DNA from: Nitrospira sp.
GTDB lineage: Bacteria; Nitrospirota; Nitrospiria; Nitrospirales; Nitrospiraceae
Assembly: GCA_016873525.1 (NCBI GenBank)
Contig: VGXD01000090.1
Span: 1 to 7,980 of the forward strand
DNA: 7,980 nucleotides
Direction: 5' to 3'
Shown in pieces: positions 6,071 to 7,980 of the stretch (position 1 is the stretch's first letter; the number at the start of each line of letters is the position of its first letter). The notes under the pieces were generated by a model. The model was not told the origin of the DNA. It made no database searches and was given only the letters and a program-made list of their open reading frames with translations. The position numbers were made by a program, and so were the translations under genes.

Positions 6071-6125
6071 TCCGGGTTCTTGCTCAGGAAGCCTTGGCTT
6101 CCACCGCAGACAAGGCACACCCGGA
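6071..6125 (+). repeat. Nested inverted repeats in the leader of the lipoprotein gene
   Basis: The outer arms TCCGGGT (6071-6077) and ACCCGGA (6119-6125) enclose CTTG/CAAG (6079-6082 and 6111-6114) and a perfect inner pair GGAAGCC/GGCTTCC (6087-6093 and 6096-6102) separated by TT. All three pairs are nested, so one long interrupted stem could form in RNA about 40 nt before the lipoprotein start. The TT loop of the inner pair would need opening by one or two pairs. It resembles no riboswitch family I can name. Confidence 0.4.
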
Positions 6126-6151
6126 TGGAACGTAACGATTAAGCTGATCGA

Positions 6152-6157
6152 GAGGAG
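6152..6157 (+). promoter_or_regulatory. Ribosome-binding site deciding the lipoprotein start
   Basis: GAGGAG lies 6 nt before ATG 6164 but only 3 nt before the adjacent GTG 6161. The distance favours ATG 6164 as the true start. Confidence 0.7.
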
Positions 6158-6163
6158 AACGTG

Positions 6164-6769
6164 ATGAAGCAATGGGTTGCGTATGCACTGGCCCCGCTGT
6201 TGATGGTAGCCGTCGGCTGTGCCAAGGCCCCAACGGAAAAACTGGAAGCGGCCGACAAGGCGGTTAATGAGACCCGCACGGCCGGCGCGCCGGCATATCT
6301 GGCGGAAGATTTTGCAAAACTGGAAGGCATGATGAACAATGCCAAGAAAGAGATTGCGGATCAAGATGCCAAGTTCGCCTTTACGCGCGATTATGAGAAG
6401 GCCGAGCAATTGCTGGCCACGGTCCAGGCGGATGCCGTTAGGGTGACCGCTGAGACCGCCAAGAAGAAAGAGGAAGCCAAGGTCGCAGCCGTTCAAGCCC
6501 AGCAAGCGGCGCAGGATGCGGTCAAGACGACGCAAGGACTTGTTGCAAAGGCGCCGGTCGGGAAGGATCGCGCGGCGTTGGAAGCGATTAAAGCGGATGC
6601 CCAGGGATTGACGGCATCCTTGGCCGAAGTGCAGGCGGCGATCGACGGGGGTGATTACCTGGCCGCGCAGACGAAGGCCAAGGCCATCCAGGAAAAGAGC
6701 CAGGCGGTGTCGGCTGAAATCCAAAGCGCGTTGGCCAAGGTCGGTGGCGCCAAGAAGGGCAAGAAGTAA
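6164..6769 (+). CDS. Helical, Lys-tailed lipoprotein, DUF4398-like
   Basis: This is a predicted outer-membrane-anchored lipoprotein. From ATG 6164 it has 201 residues (GTG 6161 would add one). A hydrophobic signal segment ends in VAVGC, giving a lipidated Cys19. The mature part is almost wholly alpha-helical and rich in Ala, Lys, Glu and Gln, with no aromatic core: likely coiled coil or helical bundle. The pattern near the start (AADKAVNETRTAGAPAYLAEDFAKLE, in shorter blocks LEAADKAV and GAPAYLAEDFAKLE) and the GGDYLAAQTKAKAI block (about 162-175) resemble DUF4398-type periplasmic proteins; this assignment is tentative. The C-terminus is VGGAKKGKK. The stop lies 21 nt before the transpeptidase gene, whose N-terminal domain aligns with this protein nearly gap-free. 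A free C-terminal Lys next to an L,D-transpeptidase recalls Braun lipoprotein, which suggests cell-wall attachment as a hypothesis. Confidence 0.85.
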   Translation: MKQWVAYALAPLLMVAVGCAKAPTEKLEAADKAVNETRTAGAPAYLAEDFAKLEGMMNNAKKEIADQDAKFAFTRDYEKAEQLLATVQADAVRVTAETAKKKEEAKVAAVQAQQAAQDAVKTTQGLVAKAPVGKDRAALEAIKADAQGLTASLAEVQAAIDGGDYLAAQTKAKAIQEKSQAVSAEIQSALAKVGGAKKGKK

Positions 6770-6790
6770 CCTGCCTCATGCAGAACAGCC

Positions 6791-7933
6791 ATGACCATGC
6801 GATCTGACAGGGGGCTGCGATTATTCAAGGCGGCCTGTTGTTGCCTTGTGCTGGGACTCTCGGCCTGCGTGCAGAAGGCTCCGCCTGAATTGCTGCAGGC
6901 CGTTGAGACCATGGACCGACAACTTGTGGAGGCCCAGGGGGCGGAGTTTGCCCCGGAGGAGTACGCAAAGTTTGTCGAGCATTGGGTTGCGGTGAAGGGA
7001 CGGATGCTGTCCGAACAGGATGTCATTCGGTGGCCGTGGGAACCCAACCAACTGATCGCCGACTTGCGCGAGGTGCAGGAACAAGGCGAGCGGGCGGCGT
7101 CAGCGGCGGCGCAGCGAAAAGACGCGGAGCGGCGCTCGGCCGAATCGCGCCTGGCGTCGCTGGACGAACGGCTACGTCTCTTCATCGCCAGTATCGATGA
7201 GATGGGCAGCCGCGTGGTGCTCGGGCAACAGCCGATTGAAGCGGAGTTGCTGGTCAAGCAGGCGCGGGCGTTCATGGAGCAGGGGTCGTTTTCGCGTTCT
7301 CTGCACGCGGCGCGGAAAGCGTCCGAACTCCTGGACGAACAGGTCGAGCGGTTGGGACACGAATTGGGCCACTACGCCGACGAGAAGCGGGTGGGCGCGT
7401 GGCGCCAAATGGTCCGCCGCACCGTCGAATGGTCGCGCACGCACCATGCGGCGGCCATTGTGGTCAGCAAGGCCGATCGCCGGCTGACGCTGTACCGCAA
7501 TGGCCGCCAGGTTGTTTCCTACCCGGTCGAACTCGGGTTTAATGGTATACTGGAAAAACGTTACCAGGGGGATGGGGCGACTCCGGAAGGGCAGTATCGG
7601 GTCATCAGAAAACGGGACCACGGGCAGACCAAATTCTATCGGGCCCTGTTGTTGGATTACCCCAATCGTGACGACCGGCGGCGGTTCCAGAAGGCTCGTG
7701 TGGCCGGAGCCATACCGGCGTCTTCGATGATCGGCGGGCAAATTGAAATTCACGGGGGAACCGATCGCACCCTCAGCCAGACGCTTGGCTGCATCATGCT
7801 GGATAATCACCAAATCGATGCCCTCTTTGAGTCGATCGACGAGGGCACGCCGGTGACGATTGTGGGCGCCGTGAACGTGACCAATTCCGTGTCGCTGGCG
7901 TTGACAGGATTAGGGCAATCTGAACGAGGCTAG
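6791..7933 (+). CDS. Lipoprotein with C-terminal YkuD-type L,D-transpeptidase domain
   Basis: This is a predicted cell-envelope enzyme that makes or breaks bonds at meso-diaminopimelate in peptidoglycan. It has 380 residues. The signal segment ends in a good lipobox, LSAC (23-26, lipidated Cys26). A helical domain follows (about 27-192), similar to the neighbouring lipoprotein, then a linker and the YkuD domain (about 222-359). Catalytic landmarks are EIHGGTD (319-325, His321) and TLGCIMLDN (331-339, Cys334). Supporting family features are RRLTLYRNGR (230-239), GATPEGQY (262-269) and GTPVTIVG (352-359). The usual SHGCIR becomes TLGCIM, closer to the YafK/DpaA style SxGC than to ErfK/YbiS. ATG 6791 precedes the signal peptide; ATG 6797 is an alternative. 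No clear Shine-Dalgarno sequence is present, and 21 nt separate it from the lipoprotein gene, so coupling is likely. Whether it is a ligase or a hydrolase cannot be read from sequence. Confidence 0.9.
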   Translation: MTMRSDRGLRLFKAACCCLVLGLSACVQKAPPELLQAVETMDRQLVEAQGAEFAPEEYAKFVEHWVAVKGRMLSEQDVIRWPWEPNQLIADLREVQEQGERAASAAAQRKDAERRSAESRLASLDERLRLFIASIDEMGSRVVLGQQPIEAELLVKQARAFMEQGSFSRSLHAARKASELLDEQVERLGHELGHYADEKRVGAWRQMVRRTVEWSRTHHAAAIVVSKADRRLTLYRNGRQVVSYPVELGFNGILEKRYQGDGATPEGQYRVIRKRDHGQTKFYRALLLDYPNRDDRRRFQKARVAGAIPASSMIGGQIEIHGGTDRTLSQTLGCIMLDNHQIDALFESIDEGTPVTIVGAVNVTNSVSLALTGLGQSERG

Positions 7934-7980
7934 CCGGTCGTGAGGAGAGGCGGGACACAAGAGCTTGCCAAGAGGTTTCT

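Noticed and set aside
5798..6724. A 308-codon open frame on the minus strand opposite the peptide and lipoprotein genes
   Set aside because: It runs across two genes with good signals on the other strand and the spacer between them. Its Arg/Leu/Gly-rich product mirrors the Lys/Ala/Glu codons opposite. It has no recognisable domain.
6778..6807. A 9-codon mini-ORF (ATG 6778 to TGA 6805-6807) overlapping the transpeptidase start
   Set aside because: No ribosome-binding site and no ATGA-type junction; probably chance.
7940..7980. A possible next gene beginning with GTG at 7940 and open to the right edge
   Set aside because: Only 13 codons are visible, with no ribosome-binding site at the right distance and no recognisable sequence. 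The GAGGAGAGG here might instead serve a start outside the window.
1..7980. Mobile elements, CRISPR arrays, tRNA or rRNA genes
   Set aside because: No transposase or integrase motifs, no evenly spaced direct repeats and no tRNA or rRNA sequence were seen on either strand.

Overview
The window looks like a chromosomal segment of a moderately GC-rich Gram-negative bacterium. Two lipoproteins, a full-length YidC with a large periplasmic domain and cell-wall L,D-transpeptidase chemistry support this. The Ala/Pro/Lys-rich secreted peptide and the Lys-tailed lipoprotein remind me of Nitrospira/Nitrospirota genomes, but that placement is an impression; no search was run.

Left two thirds (1-5352, all on the minus strand) is the classic ribosome/membrane-insertion/tRNA-modification cluster, read right to left: rpmH (bL34), rnpA (RNase P protein), yidD, yidC, mnmE and mnmG (cut by the left edge after residue 435). 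Genes are tightly packed: yidD starts inside rnpA, and mnmG starts 6 nt after mnmE. The only sizeable gap is 92 nt between yidD and yidC. A promoter with exact sigma-70 consensus boxes (TTGACA, 17-nt spacer, TATAAT; 5395-5423) lies just upstream of rpmH and probably drives the cluster. rpmH, rnpA and yidD/yidC link translation, RNase P and membrane insertion; MnmE and MnmG together modify wobble U34 of tRNAs.

The middle (5353-5751) is a divergent intergenic region without a convincing gene. Besides the rpmH promoter it holds a well-formed sigma-54-type -24/-12 element pointing right (5631-5647), a near-palindrome on its -12 box, a hairpin whose 3' arm contains a Shine-Dalgarno sequence, and a 7-codon upstream ORF whose stop overlaps the start of the next gene (ATGA).

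The right part (5732-7933, plus strand) is the least ordinary part. It encodes a 67-residue secreted peptide (Ala/Pro tract, then Lys/Glu tail), a helical lipoprotein ending in KKGKK, and a lipoprotein with a C-terminal YkuD-type L,D-transpeptidase domain. The N-terminal 165 or so residues of the transpeptidase align almost without gaps with the preceding lipoprotein, so the two look like paralogues, one carrying an added catalytic domain. A Lys-terminated helical lipoprotein next to an L,D-transpeptidase recalls Braun lipoprotein and its ligases or its releasing enzyme (DpaA/YafK). I propose, as inference, a candidate outer-membrane/peptidoglycan tethering module. The last 47 nt hold no supportable gene.
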